Source of the DNA: Alphaproteobacteria bacterium
GTDB lineage: Bacteria; Pseudomonadota; Alphaproteobacteria; Micropepsales; Micropepsaceae
DNA length: 64,000 nucleotides
Assembly: GCA_023259375.1 (NCBI GenBank)
Contig: JAHFQC010000007.1
Span: 31,419-95,418 of the forward strand
Direction: 5' to 3'
In this document: positions 33,855-44,078 of the stretch, piece after piece
Layout: every line of letters starts with the position of its first letter
Numbering within the stretch: position 1 is the first letter of the stretch
Position numbers and translations under genes: made by a program
Notes under the pieces: model-generated
Told to the model about the DNA's origin: nothing
The model's database searches: none
Seen by the model: the letters and a program-made list of their open reading frames with translations, nothing else

Positions 33855-34789
33855 CAGATTGCACTCCCCGTTTCCGGCTTCTTTTCCTTTGTCTGACTGC
33901 CGTCGCGATTGACGACAAAGAAGAAAGGAGAAGTCGGCCGTAGATCGATTTCGCGGATGTTGGTCTCCAGGATGCCGTCTTCGACGATGTAGCGGTCGAG
34001 TTCCCGGATCTGGACGTCCCAGCCGGTCTCCGGCAATTTGACAACGACGCCGTTGTCGAGCAGCAGATTCCAGCGCCGGCCCGATTGGTATTGGTAGGCC
34101 TTGACGCGGGCAGCAACGGCACGGTGATGCGACACCGCCTCGATGAAGCCATCGGCATGTTCCGGAGCGCCGCCACCAAGCAACAGCGGCAGCTTGTCGA
34201 ACTCCTTGGTGTCGTCGCTGGTGATGACGCGTCCCTTGCGTTCGACCAGCACCACGCCGTTGGGCGTCTGCCAGCGCGCATAAGGAACCCGCTCGACGAG
34301 CAGAACGCTGACGTCGTCGGGATAGCGGCGATGAATTTCGGCGTCGGCCACCCAGGGCAGCGTCAGGAGCCGTGCCCGCGCCTTTGCCAGATTGATCGCG
34401 AAGATCGACTGGCCGGCCTTGATGCCGAGCGCGCCCGTGATCTCGTCCGGCTTAGTGCGCGCGTTACCCGACAGATGCACTTGCCCGACCCCGAAACCGG
34501 CATGATCGACCAGCTTGTTCGCGGCCATATCGGTCTTGTGCAGCGTGCGCGGGATCGCGCCGCCGGTGATGATTGCCGCCGTAACGGCAAGCACGACCAC
34601 CACAATCGTCAGCAGCACCATCGGATGGCGCGGGCTGAATATCGAGGCAAAGAAGCCGCCCACCGCCGACAAGAAACCGGGCGAGCGCTTGGCACGACGC
34701 GGCGCTTCCTGGCGTCCGCGGGTGATGCCGCGCGCCGGGCTGCGGCTCGAACGGCCGCGCGTACGTTCAGATGGGCGTTCCTTGCTCAC
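33854..34789 (-). CDS. ftsQ: Cell-division protein FtsQ
   Basis: 311 residues. A basic cytoplasmic N-terminus (many Arg) is followed by one membrane helix (about 57-77, HPMVLLTIVVVVLAVTAAII). The POTRA domain comes next (VGQVHLSGNARTKPDEITGALG), and then the beta domain that binds FtsB and FtsL. It helps bring the late divisome proteins to midcell. The GTG at 34789 overlaps the ddl stop (GTGA), the pattern used through this cluster. A GTG at 34825 would extend it by 12 codons and is less likely. Confidence 0.93.
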   Translation of the reverse strand: MSKERPSERTRGRSSRSPARGITRGRQEAPRRAKRSPGFLSAVGGFFASIFSPRHPMVLLTIVVVVLAVTAAIITGGAIPRTLHKTDMAANKLVDHAGFGVGQVHLSGNARTKPDEITGALGIKAGQSIFAINLAKARARLLTLPWVADAEIHRRYPDDVSVLLVERVPYARWQTPNGVVLVERKGRVITSDDTKEFDKLPLLLGGGAPEHADGFIEAVSHHRAVAARVKAYQYQSGRRWNLLLDNGVVVKLPETGWDVQIRELDRYIVEDGILETNIREIDLRPTSPFFFVVNRDGSQTKEKKPETGSAI

Positions 34790-35703
34790 CGGTCGCACGA
34801 AGCATCCTCCACGAACCATAGGCACAGGGCGCGATAGCTAATGCCCTTGAGGGCTGCCTGTTCGTGGACCAGCGAGGTCGGCGTCATGCCCGGCTGGGTG
34901 TTGGTCTCAAGCGCGACAAGGCGATGCTTGCCGTCGGTATCGTCGTAGCGGAAATCGGTGCGCGACACGCCGCGGCAGCCGAGCGCCGCATGCGCCATCT
35001 CGGCGAACTTCATCGCTTCGGCCGCGACATGATCCGGGATCGGCGCCGGCACGATATGGCGCGAACCACCAGCGGCGTATTTGGCCTGGTAGTCGTAGAA
35101 TTCGAGGCTGGTGGTGATCTCGGTGACCGCGAGCGCCTGGGTGCCCATCACGGCGACGGTCAGCTCGCGCCCGGGCACGAATTCCTCGACCATCCACAAC
35201 CCGCTATCCGACCACTGCTCGCTGGCGAGCGCTTCCGGCGGACGGTTGTCGCCCTTCCTCACGATGAACACGCCGACCGACGAGCCTTCGCAGACCGGCT
35301 TCACCACGTACGGCGGCTCCATCAGATGCGCGGCAGCGGCCGCTTTGCGGTCGACCACGATCGAATTGACGATCGGCACGCCGGCGCGGGCATAGATGTC
35401 TTTGGTGCGAGCCTTGTGCATGGCGAGCGCCGAAGCGAGCACGCCCGAATGGGTGTAGGGAATGCGCAAGAGTTCGAGCAGACCCTGGACGGTGCCGTCC
35501 TCGCCGAAGCGGCCGTGCAGCGCGTTGAACACGACATCAGGCTTGGCAGCCTGCAGCGCAGCCGGAAAATCGCCGACGCTGGGGTCGAGTTCGACCACGT
35601 CGAAACCTTCGTCGCGCAGCGCCCCGGCACAGCCTTTGCCGGAAACCAGACTGACCTCGCGTTCCGAGGAACGCCCGCCCAGCAAAACAACAACCCTCGT
35701 CAT
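34786..35703 (-). CDS. ddl: D-alanine--D-alanine ligase
   Basis: 305 residues, ATP-grasp enzyme that makes the D-Ala-D-Ala dipeptide used by MurF. Motifs: VVVLLGGRSSEREVSLVSG at the start, NALHGRFGEDGTVQGLLE (about 69-86), the ATP-binding PPYVVKPVCEGSSVGVF, and the Mg-binding LVALETNTQPGMTPTSLVHEQA near the end. The ATG at 35703 overlaps the murB stop (ATGA). The longer in-frame start at 35742 lies in murB and is unlikely. Confidence 0.96.
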   Translation of the reverse strand: MTRVVVLLGGRSSEREVSLVSGKGCAGALRDEGFDVVELDPSVGDFPAALQAAKPDVVFNALHGRFGEDGTVQGLLELLRIPYTHSGVLASALAMHKARTKDIYARAGVPIVNSIVVDRKAAAAAHLMEPPYVVKPVCEGSSVGVFIVRKGDNRPPEALASEQWSDSGLWMVEEFVPGRELTVAVMGTQALAVTEITTSLEFYDYQAKYAAGGSRHIVPAPIPDHVAAEAMKFAEMAHAALGCRGVSRTDFRYDDTDGKHRLVALETNTQPGMTPTSLVHEQAALKGISYRALCLWFVEDASCDR

Positions 35704-36608
35704 CTTTGTTCTCCGGGCGTTCCCACCCTCTTGATTTCCCACTCCAGCTCGATGCCGGATTTTTCCTTGACGCGGGCACGAACTTCTTCGCCCAGCGCTT
35801 CGATATCGGAGGCCTGCGCCTCACCGAGATTGATGAGGAAATTGCAGTGCACGTCGGACACCATGGCCTCGCCATGGCGCAGGCCGCGGCAACCCGCTTC
35901 CTCGATCAGCTTCCAGGCTTTGGCACCGGGCGGATTTTTGAAGGTCGAGCCGCCGGTCTTGGAGCGGATCGGCTGGCTTTCCTCGCGGCGGGCGAGGAGT
36001 TCTTCCATGCGCGTCTTCACCGCGGCGGGTTCGTCGCGCGAACCCTCGAACACCGCTTCGACAAAAATCAGATCGGCCGACACATTGGACTTGCGATACT
36101 CGAAGCCCATGTCGGCGGGCTTGAGGACGTGCTTGCCGCCGTTCAAATCGAGGGCCGTGGCTTCGACAAACACGTCCTTGACCTCGGAACCGTAGCAGCC
36201 GGCATTCATCCGCAGCGCGCCGCCGATCGTACCCGGCACCCCGCGCAGGAATTCAAGGCCGGCAATCCCGGCATCGGCCGCACGGCGCGACACCGCAGAA
36301 TCGAGCGCTGCGGCGCCGGCGCGGATACGGAGGCCATCGACCTCGACTTTACCAAAAGCAGCCGGCAAACGGATCACGACACCGGGAATACCGCCATCGC
36401 GCACCAACAGATTGGAGCCGACCCCGATCACCGTCACCGGCGTATTGGGGTGGCGCTTGGCCAGGAAATCAGCGAGATCGTCGGCATCGGCCGGACGGTA
36501 CAGCACCTCGGCGGCGCCGCCGGCGCGGAACCAGACGAGGTCCTTCAGCGCAGCGCCGAATTGGTAGGTGCCCCGGACGGGCGGCAGACTTTCGCTGGCG
36601 CCGTTCAT
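35700..36608 (-). CDS. murB: UDP-N-acetylenolpyruvoylglucosamine reductase
   Basis: 302 residues, FAD enzyme that reduces the enolpyruvyl group to make UDP-MurNAc. The FAD-binding segment is [22 protein letters not shown] (about 60-81). The active-site Ser is in [11 protein letters not shown], the second FAD segment is [19 protein letters not shown], and the catalytic region [19 protein letters not shown] follows. It is the type I (short) form. It overlaps murC and ddl by four bases. Confidence 0.97.
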   Translation of the reverse strand: MNGASESLPPVRGTYQFGAALKDLVWFRAGGAAEVLYRPADADDLADFLAKRHPNTPVTVIGVGSNLLVRDGGIPGVVIRLPAAFGKVEVDGLRIRAGAAALDSAVSRRAADAGIAGLEFLRGVPGTIGGALRMNAGCYGSEVKDVFVEATALDLNGGKHVLKPADMGFEYRKSNVSADLIFVEAVFEGSRDEPAAVKTRMEELLARREESQPIRSKTGGSTFKNPPGAKAWKLIEEAGCRGLRHGEAMVSDVHCNFLINLGEAQASDIEALGEEVRARVKEKSGIELEWEIKRVGTPGEQR

Positions 36609-38026
36609 GCGCGGGCCTCCAGCGTGGCTTGCAGCTTGTGCGCCCAGGCCGAAATCGATCCGGCGCCAAGACAGATGACGACACCGCCCGGCTTCATGTG
36701 CGGAGCGACCGCCGCTGCCAGATCGTCACCGCCTTCGATGGTGAGAACATGGCGATGGCCATGGGCGCGCAGCGCTTCGGCATAGGTGTCGCGATTGATG
36801 CCTTCGATCGGCGGTTCGCCCGCGGGATAGACCGGCGCGACGATGGCGACGTCGGCATCATTGAGGCACTTGGCAAACTGCTCGAAGGTGTCGCGCAGAC
36901 GCGTGTAGCGGTGCGGCTGAACCACGGCGACCACCGGCCCGGCATAGGCCTGACGCGCCGCCTTCAAGGCCGCCGCTATCTTGAACGGATTGTGGGCGTA
37001 ATCGTCGATGATGGCGCAGCCGTTCCATTCGCCGACGCGGGTGAACCGCCGCCCGACACCGCGGAACGACGCCAGCGCCTTGGCCAGGGTTTCGTCCGAC
37101 GCGCCAAGCTGGCTCGCCACGGCAATCGCCGCCAGCGAGTTCTGCACATTGTGCTCGCCCGGCATCGGCAGCTTCAAGTTTTCGAGGCGGCGTTCGGTAC
37201 CGGCACGACGATCGGTGAACACCACGTCGTAGCACGACGCGCCTTCAGCAAAGCGGATGTTGATGGCGCGGACATCGGCCTGCGGGCTCATGCCGTAGGT
37301 GATGATGCGGCGGTCGGTGACGCGCCCAACCATCGCCTGCACCTCGGGATGATCGATACAGAGCACGGCAAAGCCGTAGAACGGCACGTTCTCGACGAAG
37401 CGCTGGAAGGCATCGCGCAGGTTGTCGAACGACCTGTAGAAATCGATGTGATCGGGATCGATGTTGGTGACGACCGCGATGGTCGAGGGCAGACGCAGGA
37501 AGGTGCCGTCGCTCTCGTCGGCTTCGACCACGACCCATTCGCCCTGCCCCAGGCGCGCATTGGTGCCGTAGGCATTGATGATGCCGCCGTTGACGACCGT
37601 CGGATCGAGCCCGGCGGCATCGAGCAGCGCCGCCACCATCGTGGTCGTGGTGGTCTTGCCGTTGGTACCGGCAACCGCGATGCACGACTTTAGCCGCATG
37701 ATCTCGGCTAGCATTTCGGCGCGACGCACCAGCGGCAGACCCTGCAGGCGCGCGGCGTCGAATTCGGGATTGCCGGGCTTCACGGCCGAGGAATAGACGA
37801 CCACATGGGCGTCGATGAGGTTCTCCGGCGAATGGCCGACGTGAACCGGGATGCCCATCGCGCGCAGGCGCTTCACATTATTATTGTCGGCCGCGTCCGA
37901 GCCCTGAACGCGATAGCCCAGGTTGTGCATGATCTCGGCAATACCGCTCATGCCAATGCCGCCGATGCCGATGAAATGAATGGCACCGATATCGAGCGGA
38001 ACGCGGGTCCCAACGGGTGCGGTCAT
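36605..38026 (-). CDS. murC: UDP-N-acetylmuramate--L-alanine ligase
   Basis: 473 residues. The N-terminal UDP-binding Rossmann domain opens [18 protein letters not shown] (17-34). The ATP loop [16 protein letters not shown] is near residue 118, with HIDFYRS and AHNPFKI-type motifs of Mur ligases (here [10 protein letters not shown]) downstream. It adds L-Ala to UDP-MurNAc. The start overlaps the murG stop by four bases. Confidence 0.97.
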   Translation of the reverse strand: MTAPVGTRVPLDIGAIHFIGIGGIGMSGIAEIMHNLGYRVQGSDAADNNNVKRLRAMGIPVHVGHSPENLIDAHVVVYSSAVKPGNPEFDAARLQGLPLVRRAEMLAEIMRLKSCIAVAGTNGKTTTTTMVAALLDAAGLDPTVVNGGIINAYGTNARLGQGEWVVVEADESDGTFLRLPSTIAVVTNIDPDHIDFYRSFDNLRDAFQRFVENVPFYGFAVLCIDHPEVQAMVGRVTDRRIITYGMSPQADVRAINIRFAEGASCYDVVFTDRRAGTERRLENLKLPMPGEHNVQNSLAAIAVASQLGASDETLAKALASFRGVGRRFTRVGEWNGCAIIDDYAHNPFKIAAALKAARQAYAGPVVAVVQPHRYTRLRDTFEQFAKCLNDADVAIVAPVYPAGEPPIEGINRDTYAEALRAHGHRHVLTIEGGDDLAAAVAPHMKPGGVVICLGAGSISAWAHKLQATLEARA

Positions 38027-39105
38027 CGCGCCCCCTCCAATTTTTCAACAAGATCGGCCAGCGCGCGCGTGGCGTCGGGCTTGGCCAGGGTGAGTGCAGC
38101 GGCAGCGCGTTTGGCAAGGCTTTGCGGATCGGCGAAGGCGTCGGTCAGCATCGCCGCCAGCTTCTCCGGCGTGAAATCCTTTTGCGGCATGCGCCAACCG
38201 CCGCCGACATCTGCCAACGCCTGGGCGTTCGGCGTCTGATTATCGTCGAGAGCATGCGGCAGCGGCACCAGGATCGCAGGACGCCCGATGCAGGCAAGCT
38301 CCGACACGGTGCCCGCGCCGGCGCGTGCGATGACGAGATGCGCATCGGCGATGCGCTGCGGCATATCCTTGTAGAACGGCGCCAGCTCGGCCTTGACGCC
38401 CATGCGTGCATAGACGCGACGGACACCTTCGAGATCTTCGGGGCGGCACTGTTGCACGATGGCGAGACGGGCTTTCAACGCCTCCGGCAAACGACCGATG
38501 GCCTCGGGCACGCGTTCGGAAAACACCCGGGCGCCCTGGCTGCCGCCGAACACCAACAGACTGATCGTTCCGGTCGGCGCCTCGTAAGGCGCGGCATGCA
38601 GTGCGATCACATCAGGGCGCAGCGGATTGCCGGTGTAGACGATCTTGCCCTGGTTTTTCGGCAGGAAACGCACCAGCTTGAAATTAGCGGCAATCACCTT
38701 GACGTAGTTCATCAACAGCCGGTTGGCACGGCCGAGCAGCGCGTCCGGCGACAGGATCGCGGTCGGAAAGCCGCCGAGACATGCCGCCAGCATCACCGGG
38801 ACGCTGGGATAGCCGCCGAAACCGACAACGGCGGACGGCTTCAGCTTTTTCAGCTTGGCGAACGACACCGCGATACCGGCGAGGATCTCGAACGGCGCCG
38901 TCATGAGGCGAAGCACGCTGCGGTCGGAAAACGCCGCTGACGGTACGATGGCGATCTCAGCACCCGGGAATACGTCGCCGTAACCGGTGCCGCGCTTGTC
39001 GGTCATCACCACGACTTTGTGTCCGCGCACGATCAGCTCGCCCGCGAGTGCTTCTGCCGGAAACAGATGTCCGCCGGTTCCGCCGGCCGCCAGCACAACC
39101 GTCAT
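38023..39105 (-). CDS. murG: UDP-GlcNAc transferase to lipid I
   Basis: 360 residues, GT28 glycosyltransferase on the inner face of the membrane that converts lipid I to lipid II. The N-terminal G-loop is [16 protein letters not shown] (6-21), a second one reads [12 protein letters not shown], and the UDP-GlcNAc pocket [23 protein letters not shown] is clear. It follows ftsW and precedes murC with four-base overlaps. Confidence 0.97.
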   Translation of the reverse strand: MTVVLAAGGTGGHLFPAEALAGELIVRGHKVVVMTDKRGTGYGDVFPGAEIAIVPSAAFSDRSVLRLMTAPFEILAGIAVSFAKLKKLKPSAVVGFGGYPSVPVMLAACLGGFPTAILSPDALLGRANRLLMNYVKVIAANFKLVRFLPKNQGKIVYTGNPLRPDVIALHAAPYEAPTGTISLLVFGGSQGARVFSERVPEAIGRLPEALKARLAIVQQCRPEDLEGVRRVYARMGVKAELAPFYKDMPQRIADAHLVIARAGAGTVSELACIGRPAILVPLPHALDDNQTPNAQALADVGGGWRMPQKDFTPEKLAAMLTDAFADPQSLAKRAAAALTLAKPDATRALADLVEKLEGAR

Positions 39106-40238
39106 GGCCGCACTCCTTTGACGAAGCCGTCCCGCAACTCCACCTGCGGGCGCTGACGTCCGAGCGCCAGGATGAAACCCATGGTCAGAGCCACCGCGAA
39201 CAGCGACGAACCGCCCGCCGAAATGAACGGCAACGTCATGCCTTTGGCGGGCATCATGTTCATCGCCACCGCCATATTGATGAAAGCCTGCAACGCCAGC
39301 ACGGTCGCCAGACCGGCCGCAGCGAGCTGAAGAAACGTCTCGCGGGCGTTCGCCGCCTTGAGCATCAGGCGCACCGTGAGAAAGCAGAACAGGATGACGA
39401 TGGCGCCGCAGACGATGAGACCGAACTCCTCGCCCGCCACGGCATATATAAAGTCGGAATGGACGTCGGGCAGCCGGTATTTGACGGTTCCGGCACCGGG
39501 ACCGACGCCGAACACGCCGCCATGCTGGAACGCCTGCAGCGAGCGATCGACCTGCAGGCCTTTTTCAGTGGGATGGAAGAACTGCAGCACGCGGTGCTGC
39601 ACATGCTGAAACTTCCAGATCGCGACGCCCGCCAGAACCGCCGCACCGCCGCCCATGATCCCCATCCACTTGTAGGAAAGGCCGGCAAAATAAAGCATCG
39701 CCACGCACAGGAGCACGAGCAGGAAGGTCTGCCCGACGTCGGGCTGCAACATCAGGACAGCGATAGCAGGCACCAGAACGAGCAGGATCTGCACCGGCTT
39801 GGACAACTGTGCCGGCCGGGTGTCGGCGAGAATGGACGCAGCCAGCACGGCGAACGCCGGCTTGAGGAATTCCGACGGCTGCAGGGTGAATACACCAAGG
39901 TCGAGCCAGCGTTTGGCGCCGAGCGTCCTGGTACCGACGAACAGCACCAGAAGCGAACCCAGGATCGCAAGTATGTAAACGATCTTCGCCAGCCGCCTCA
40001 CGCCCTCGGGCTTAAGCAGCGAGGTGCCGAACAGGATCGCAATCGCGACGGCCGCGAAAACGCCCTGCTTCACGGCAAAATTGAAATTGCCTTCGGTGAC
40101 CGGTCCGCCGCTCGCGGCTGGGCTCGCCGCCACCGCCAGCATCAACCCGATGCCGAGCAGCAGCAGCACCGTGATCGCGGAAGCGCGGTCGACGGTCCAC
40201 CACCAATCGGACAGGAAGTTGCGGCTGGCGCGGTTCAT
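39102..40238 (-). CDS. ftsW: Lipid II glycosyltransferase/divisome protein FtsW (SEDS)
   Basis: 378 residues with about ten membrane helices. The SEDS signatures are visible: FLKPAFAVLAA, the large periplasmic loop with LPDVHSDFIYAVAGEEFGL (conserved Asp), and NMAVAMNMMPAKGMTLPFISAGGSSL near the end. Together with FtsI it makes septal peptidoglycan. It overlaps murD upstream and murG downstream by four bases each. Confidence 0.96.
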   Translation of the reverse strand: MNRASRNFLSDWWWTVDRASAITVLLLLGIGLMLAVAASPAASGGPVTEGNFNFAVKQGVFAAVAIAILFGTSLLKPEGVRRLAKIVYILAILGSLLVLFVGTRTLGAKRWLDLGVFTLQPSEFLKPAFAVLAASILADTRPAQLSKPVQILLVLVPAIAVLMLQPDVGQTFLLVLLCVAMLYFAGLSYKWMGIMGGGAAVLAGVAIWKFQHVQHRVLQFFHPTEKGLQVDRSLQAFQHGGVFGVGPGAGTVKYRLPDVHSDFIYAVAGEEFGLIVCGAIVILFCFLTVRLMLKAANARETFLQLAAAGLATVLALQAFINMAVAMNMMPAKGMTLPFISAGGSSLFAVALTMGFILALGRQRPQVELRDGFVKGVRP

Positions 40239-41620
40239 GCGGTCTCCGGCTTCAGTTTGGCCACGAGCTCGCGGAAGACATCGCCGCGCTTCTCAAAATC
40301 GGAAAACTGGTCGAACGACGCGCACGCCGGCGACAACAGCACGACCGGCTCCGCAACATCAGAAGCGGCGGCATCGGCCGCGGCGGCGGCAACGGCAACG
40401 TCAAGCGTGCCGCTCATCACGACGTCCGCCTTGCCTTGCAAGGTTTCAGCAAAGGCCTCGGCAGCCTCGCCGATGAGATAGGCTTTGCGGATACGCGAGA
40501 AATGCGGCTCCAGCGGAACGATGCCGCCAGCCTTGGGCCGTCCGCCCGCGATCCACCAGATATCATTGAAGCACACCAGCGCCCGTTCGGCGGCATCGGC
40601 ATTGGTGGCCTTGGAGTCGTTGACAAACCGCACCTTGCCGACGCGGCCGACATCTTCGATGCGATGGGCCAGACCCGGGAAAGAGACAATCGCGCCGGTG
40701 ATCGTGTCGGCATTGTCGACGAACGGCACCACGGCCGCGTAGGCGAGCGCCGCATTCTGCCAATTGTGCGCCCCAGGCAGATGAGGCGCCGACTTGAGAT
40801 TCATCACCTTGGCCGAGCGTTCGCCTTGCGCATCATAAAGCACGCCATCGAGCACGAAGACGCCGCGCCCTAAGACCTTGCCGACCGACACCGGCACGCA
40901 CGGTGCGCCGCCGTTGGAGGTGAGCCGGGTGAAGATGCTCGAGCAATGGCTGTCGTCGACGCCGACCACATTGCGGCCCGTCCGCTTGGTCTGTTTCAAG
41001 AGCCGCATCTTGACCGCGGCGTAATTCTCCAGGCTGCCGTGACGGTCGATGTGATCGGGTGTGATGTTCGACAGGATCGACACATCGGCTTCGAGACCGG
41101 GCGACAGATCAATCTGATACGACGAGATTTCCAGAACGTAGATCGTCTTAGGACCAGGCGCCGCGAGCGCCAGCGCCGGCTGGCCGATATTGCCGCCGAC
41201 CTGGGCGTCGAAACCGGCTTCCTTGAGGATATGACCGATCAGCGCGGTGGTGGTCGATTTGCCGTTGGTGCCGGTGATGGCGATCACCGGCGTATTGGTA
41301 ATGGTGCGGGCGAAGAGTTCGGTCTCGCCGATCACTTCCACGTCCCATTCGCGGGCGCGCACCACGACGTCGTGCGGTACCGGATGGGTCAGCGGCACGC
41401 CCGGCGACAGGATCACGGCGGCGAGCCGGTCCCATGGCCATTCGGTCCACGGCAGCGTTTTGGCGCCAGCATCGTGCGCAGCATCACGCAACGTTTGCTT
41501 GTCGTCCCAAGCCAGAACATCAGCACCGCCGGCGCGTAGCGAGCGCACCGCCGCCAATCCCGATCGCGCCAATCCGAAGACGGCGACGGTCCTGCCTGCA
41601 AAGGCCTCTACCGTGATCAC
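40235..41620 (-). CDS. murD: UDP-N-acetylmuramoylalanine--D-glutamate ligase
   Basis: 461 residues. The first domain begins GRTVAVFGLARSGLAAVRSL. The ATP loop GTNGKSTTTALIGHIL is near residue 117, and the Mur motifs SSYQIDLSP, NITPDHIDRH and FVNDSKATNADAAERAL follow. It adds D-Glu to UDP-MurNAc-L-Ala. It is separated from mraY by only 4 bases and overlaps ftsW by four. Confidence 0.97.
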   Translation of the reverse strand: MITVEAFAGRTVAVFGLARSGLAAVRSLRAGGADVLAWDDKQTLRDAAHDAGAKTLPWTEWPWDRLAAVILSPGVPLTHPVPHDVVVRAREWDVEVIGETELFARTITNTPVIAITGTNGKSTTTALIGHILKEAGFDAQVGGNIGQPALALAAPGPKTIYVLEISSYQIDLSPGLEADVSILSNITPDHIDRHGSLENYAAVKMRLLKQTKRTGRNVVGVDDSHCSSIFTRLTSNGGAPCVPVSVGKVLGRGVFVLDGVLYDAQGERSAKVMNLKSAPHLPGAHNWQNAALAYAAVVPFVDNADTITGAIVSFPGLAHRIEDVGRVGKVRFVNDSKATNADAAERALVCFNDIWWIAGGRPKAGGIVPLEPHFSRIRKAYLIGEAAEAFAETLQGKADVVMSGTLDVAVAAAAADAAASDVAEPVVLLSPACASFDQFSDFEKRGDVFRELVAKLKPETA

Positions 41621-41624
41621 CGCA

Positions 41625-42716
41625 TCACCTCAACTTCAAGGTCGACAGGCCGATCAGCGCCAGCACCACCGCGATGATCCAGAAGCGGATCACAATGGTG
41701 GGCTCGCGCCAGCCGAGCTGTTCGAAATGATGATGGATGGGCGCCATGCGGAACACCCGCTTGCCCGTCAGCTTGAACGAAATCACCTGCACGATGACCG
41801 ACACGGTCTCGAGGACGAACAGCCCGCCGATCACGGCCAGAACAATCTCGTGCTTGACCGATACCGCGACGGCGCCGAGCGCGCCGCCCAGCGGCAGCGA
41901 ACCGGTATCGCCCATGAAAACCGAGGCCGGTGGAGCGTTGTACCAGAGGAAGCCGAGGCCGCCGCCGATCAACGCCGCCAGAAAAACGGCAAGCTCGCCG
42001 GTATCACGGACATAAACGAGCTGCAGGTAGGAGGCGAATTTCTCGTTGCCGACGCAATAGGCAATCAGGATGAACGCTGCGGCCGCGATCATCACCGGCA
42101 TGATGGCAAGGCCATCGAGGCCATCGGTGAAGTTCACTGCATTGGCGAAGCCGGTAATCCAGAAGCCGCCAACCAGAATGAAACCGACTCCGAGATAAAG
42201 GACGATGTTCTTGAAGAACGGAACCGCGAAGGTGCCGCTGAGACCTTCCGGCTCGGCCTGCATGATGAAAAAAGTGGCGAGAAAACCGACGCCGAATTCC
42301 ACCAGCAACCGAAGCTTGCCGCTGATGCCGTCGGTCGAACGCTTGGTGATTTTCATATAGTCGTCGGCAAAACCCAGCGCACCGTAGGCCACCGTTACAA
42401 ACAGCACCGTCCAGACGTACGGGTTGGTGAGGTCGGCCCAGAGCAAGGTCGAGCACACGACCGAAATGAGAATAAGAAGGCCGCCCATGGTCGGGGTGCC
42501 CTTCTTCTCGACAATATGACGCTGCGGACCGTCTTCGCGGATCGGCTGGCCCTTGCCCTGCTTCACCTTCAGCCAGCGGATCAGGCCGGGACCGATCCAG
42601 AAAGCGATGAACAGCGCCGTCAGCACGGCGCCGCCGGAACGGAACGTCAGGTACTTGAACAGGCGCAGGAACGCGAGCTGGTCGGCGTGCGGAAGATAGA
42701 AGAGGAAGTGGAACAT
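41625..42716 (-). CDS. mraY: Phospho-N-acetylmuramoyl-pentapeptide-transferase
   Basis: 363 residues with ten membrane helices. It moves phospho-MurNAc-pentapeptide onto undecaprenyl phosphate to make lipid I. The conserved cytoplasmic motifs are [23 protein letters not shown] (catalytic DD), [13 protein letters not shown] and [15 protein letters not shown], with the His motif [15 protein letters not shown] near the end. It starts 3 bases after murF ends. Confidence 0.98.
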   Translation of the reverse strand: MFHFLFYLPHADQLAFLRLFKYLTFRSGGAVLTALFIAFWIGPGLIRWLKVKQGKGQPIREDGPQRHIVEKKGTPTMGGLLILISVVCSTLLWADLTNPYVWTVLFVTVAYGALGFADDYMKITKRSTDGISGKLRLLVEFGVGFLATFFIMQAEPEGLSGTFAVPFFKNIVLYLGVGFILVGGFWITGFANAVNFTDGLDGLAIMPVMIAAAAFILIAYCVGNEKFASYLQLVYVRDTGELAVFLAALIGGGLGFLWYNAPPASVFMGDTGSLPLGGALGAVAVSVKHEIVLAVIGGLFVLETVSVIVQVISFKLTGKRVFRMAPIHHHFEQLGWREPTIVIRFWIIAVVLALIGLSTLKLR

Positions 42717-42719
42717 GAC

Positions 42720-44078
42720 TCAGCCCCCAGCCCTTGCCTTGAGCGCCTCGATCACGGCACCCATGCGGCAACCGTTCGAGCCTTTCACCAGCACCGTATC
42801 GCCCGACTTCACCGCGGCGGCCACGAGCGGCGCCAGTTCCTTCGAATTGGCGGCATATCCGTGGCGGCGATCGGCGGGCAACGCGTCGTAGAGCGACCGC
42901 ATCAGCGGTCCGCACAGGAAAACGAGATCGGCGGCCGCGAGATGCGGCGCCAGACCAGCGTGCAAGGCCGGACCCTCCGGCCCCATTTCCAGCATGTCGC
43001 CGAGCACGGCGATCTTGCGCCCCGGCGCCTTGGCGAGCAGCGCCAGTGCCGCCGCCATCGAAGCTGGGTTGGCGTTGTAACTCTCGTCGATGATTTCGAC
43101 GCCGTGCGCGTGGATGCGCTCGCCACGGCCCTTCAGGGCGGCAAACCCTTTGAGCGCCGCAGCCGCCGTCACGACGTCGCCGCCGGCCACACCGACGGTG
43201 GTCAGCGCTGCCAGCGCATTGGCGGCGATATGCTTGCCGGGCGCACCGATCACTGCATCGACCGACTTGCCGAGAATTTCGGCGCGAATGCGGACACCCT
43301 CCGCCGTCTCTTCATAATGAGTCAGACGGCCGTCGGCGCAGGCCGCGGATCCGAAAGTGAGAATGTTGGTCACACCAAGCTGCTTGGCGCGAGTCCGCAG
43401 GCGCTCGCAATAAGGACTGTCCACCGGCAACAGCGCCGGGCCGCCTGGCAGCAGACCCTCGAAGATTTCCGACTTGGCGTCGGCGATGGCATCGCAGTTG
43501 CCGAAGAATTCGAGATGGGCCGGTGCGATGGTGGTGATGACGGCGATATGCGGCTTGGCCAGCGGCACCAGCCCCCGGATTTCGCCGAAATGGTTCATGC
43601 CGATCTCGAACACGGCATACAGCGCATCGCGCGGCAGCGAGGCGACCGAGAACGGCACCCCCCAATGATTGTTGAACGACGCACCGGACACATGCGTCTT
43701 GCCGAGCGCGCCGAACGCAAGCTTCAGCATCTCCTTGGTCGTGGTCTTGCCGGCGCTGCCGGTGACGGCGACGATCTTGGCATGCGAACGGGCGCGCGCG
43801 GCGCGGGCGAGGTCTTCGAGGGCGCGCTGGGTGTGTGCCACGGTCAAAATGGGACCCGCAGCCTCAACCGGCTTATGCACCAGCGCAGCGGCGGCCTTGT
43901 TCTCGAACGCAGACGCGATGAAATCGTGGCCGTCCTTGTTCTCGCCCTTGACGGCGAGATAGAGCGAACCGGCCGTCGCCTTGCGCGAATCCAGCACCAG
44001 GTTCTTCACTTCGAACGGCGCCGAAGCCTTGCCCAGCGTGGCGCGCTCGATCTCGTCCGACGTCCACAACGCGCTCAT
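42720..44078 (-). CDS. murF: UDP-MurNAc-tripeptide--D-alanyl-D-alanine ligase
   Basis: 452 residues from ATG 44078, which overlaps the murE stop (ATGA); the longer frame to 44279 runs antisense-like through murE and was rejected. The ATP loop VTGSAGKTTTKEMLKLAF is near residue 106. NHWGVPFSV, EIGMNHFGEI and IIDESYNANPASM are standard MurF motifs. It adds the D-Ala-D-Ala made by Ddl. It lies directly upstream of mraY. Confidence 0.96.
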   Translation of the reverse strand: MSALWTSDEIERATLGKASAPFEVKNLVLDSRKATAGSLYLAVKGENKDGHDFIASAFENKAAAALVHKPVEAAGPILTVAHTQRALEDLARAARARSHAKIVAVTGSAGKTTTKEMLKLAFGALGKTHVSGASFNNHWGVPFSVASLPRDALYAVFEIGMNHFGEIRGLVPLAKPHIAVITTIAPAHLEFFGNCDAIADAKSEIFEGLLPGGPALLPVDSPYCERLRTRAKQLGVTNILTFGSAACADGRLTHYEETAEGVRIRAEILGKSVDAVIGAPGKHIAANALAALTTVGVAGGDVVTAAAALKGFAALKGRGERIHAHGVEIIDESYNANPASMAAALALLAKAPGRKIAVLGDMLEMGPEGPALHAGLAPHLAAADLVFLCGPLMRSLYDALPADRRHGYAANSKELAPLVAAAVKSGDTVLVKGSNGCRMGAVIEALKARAGG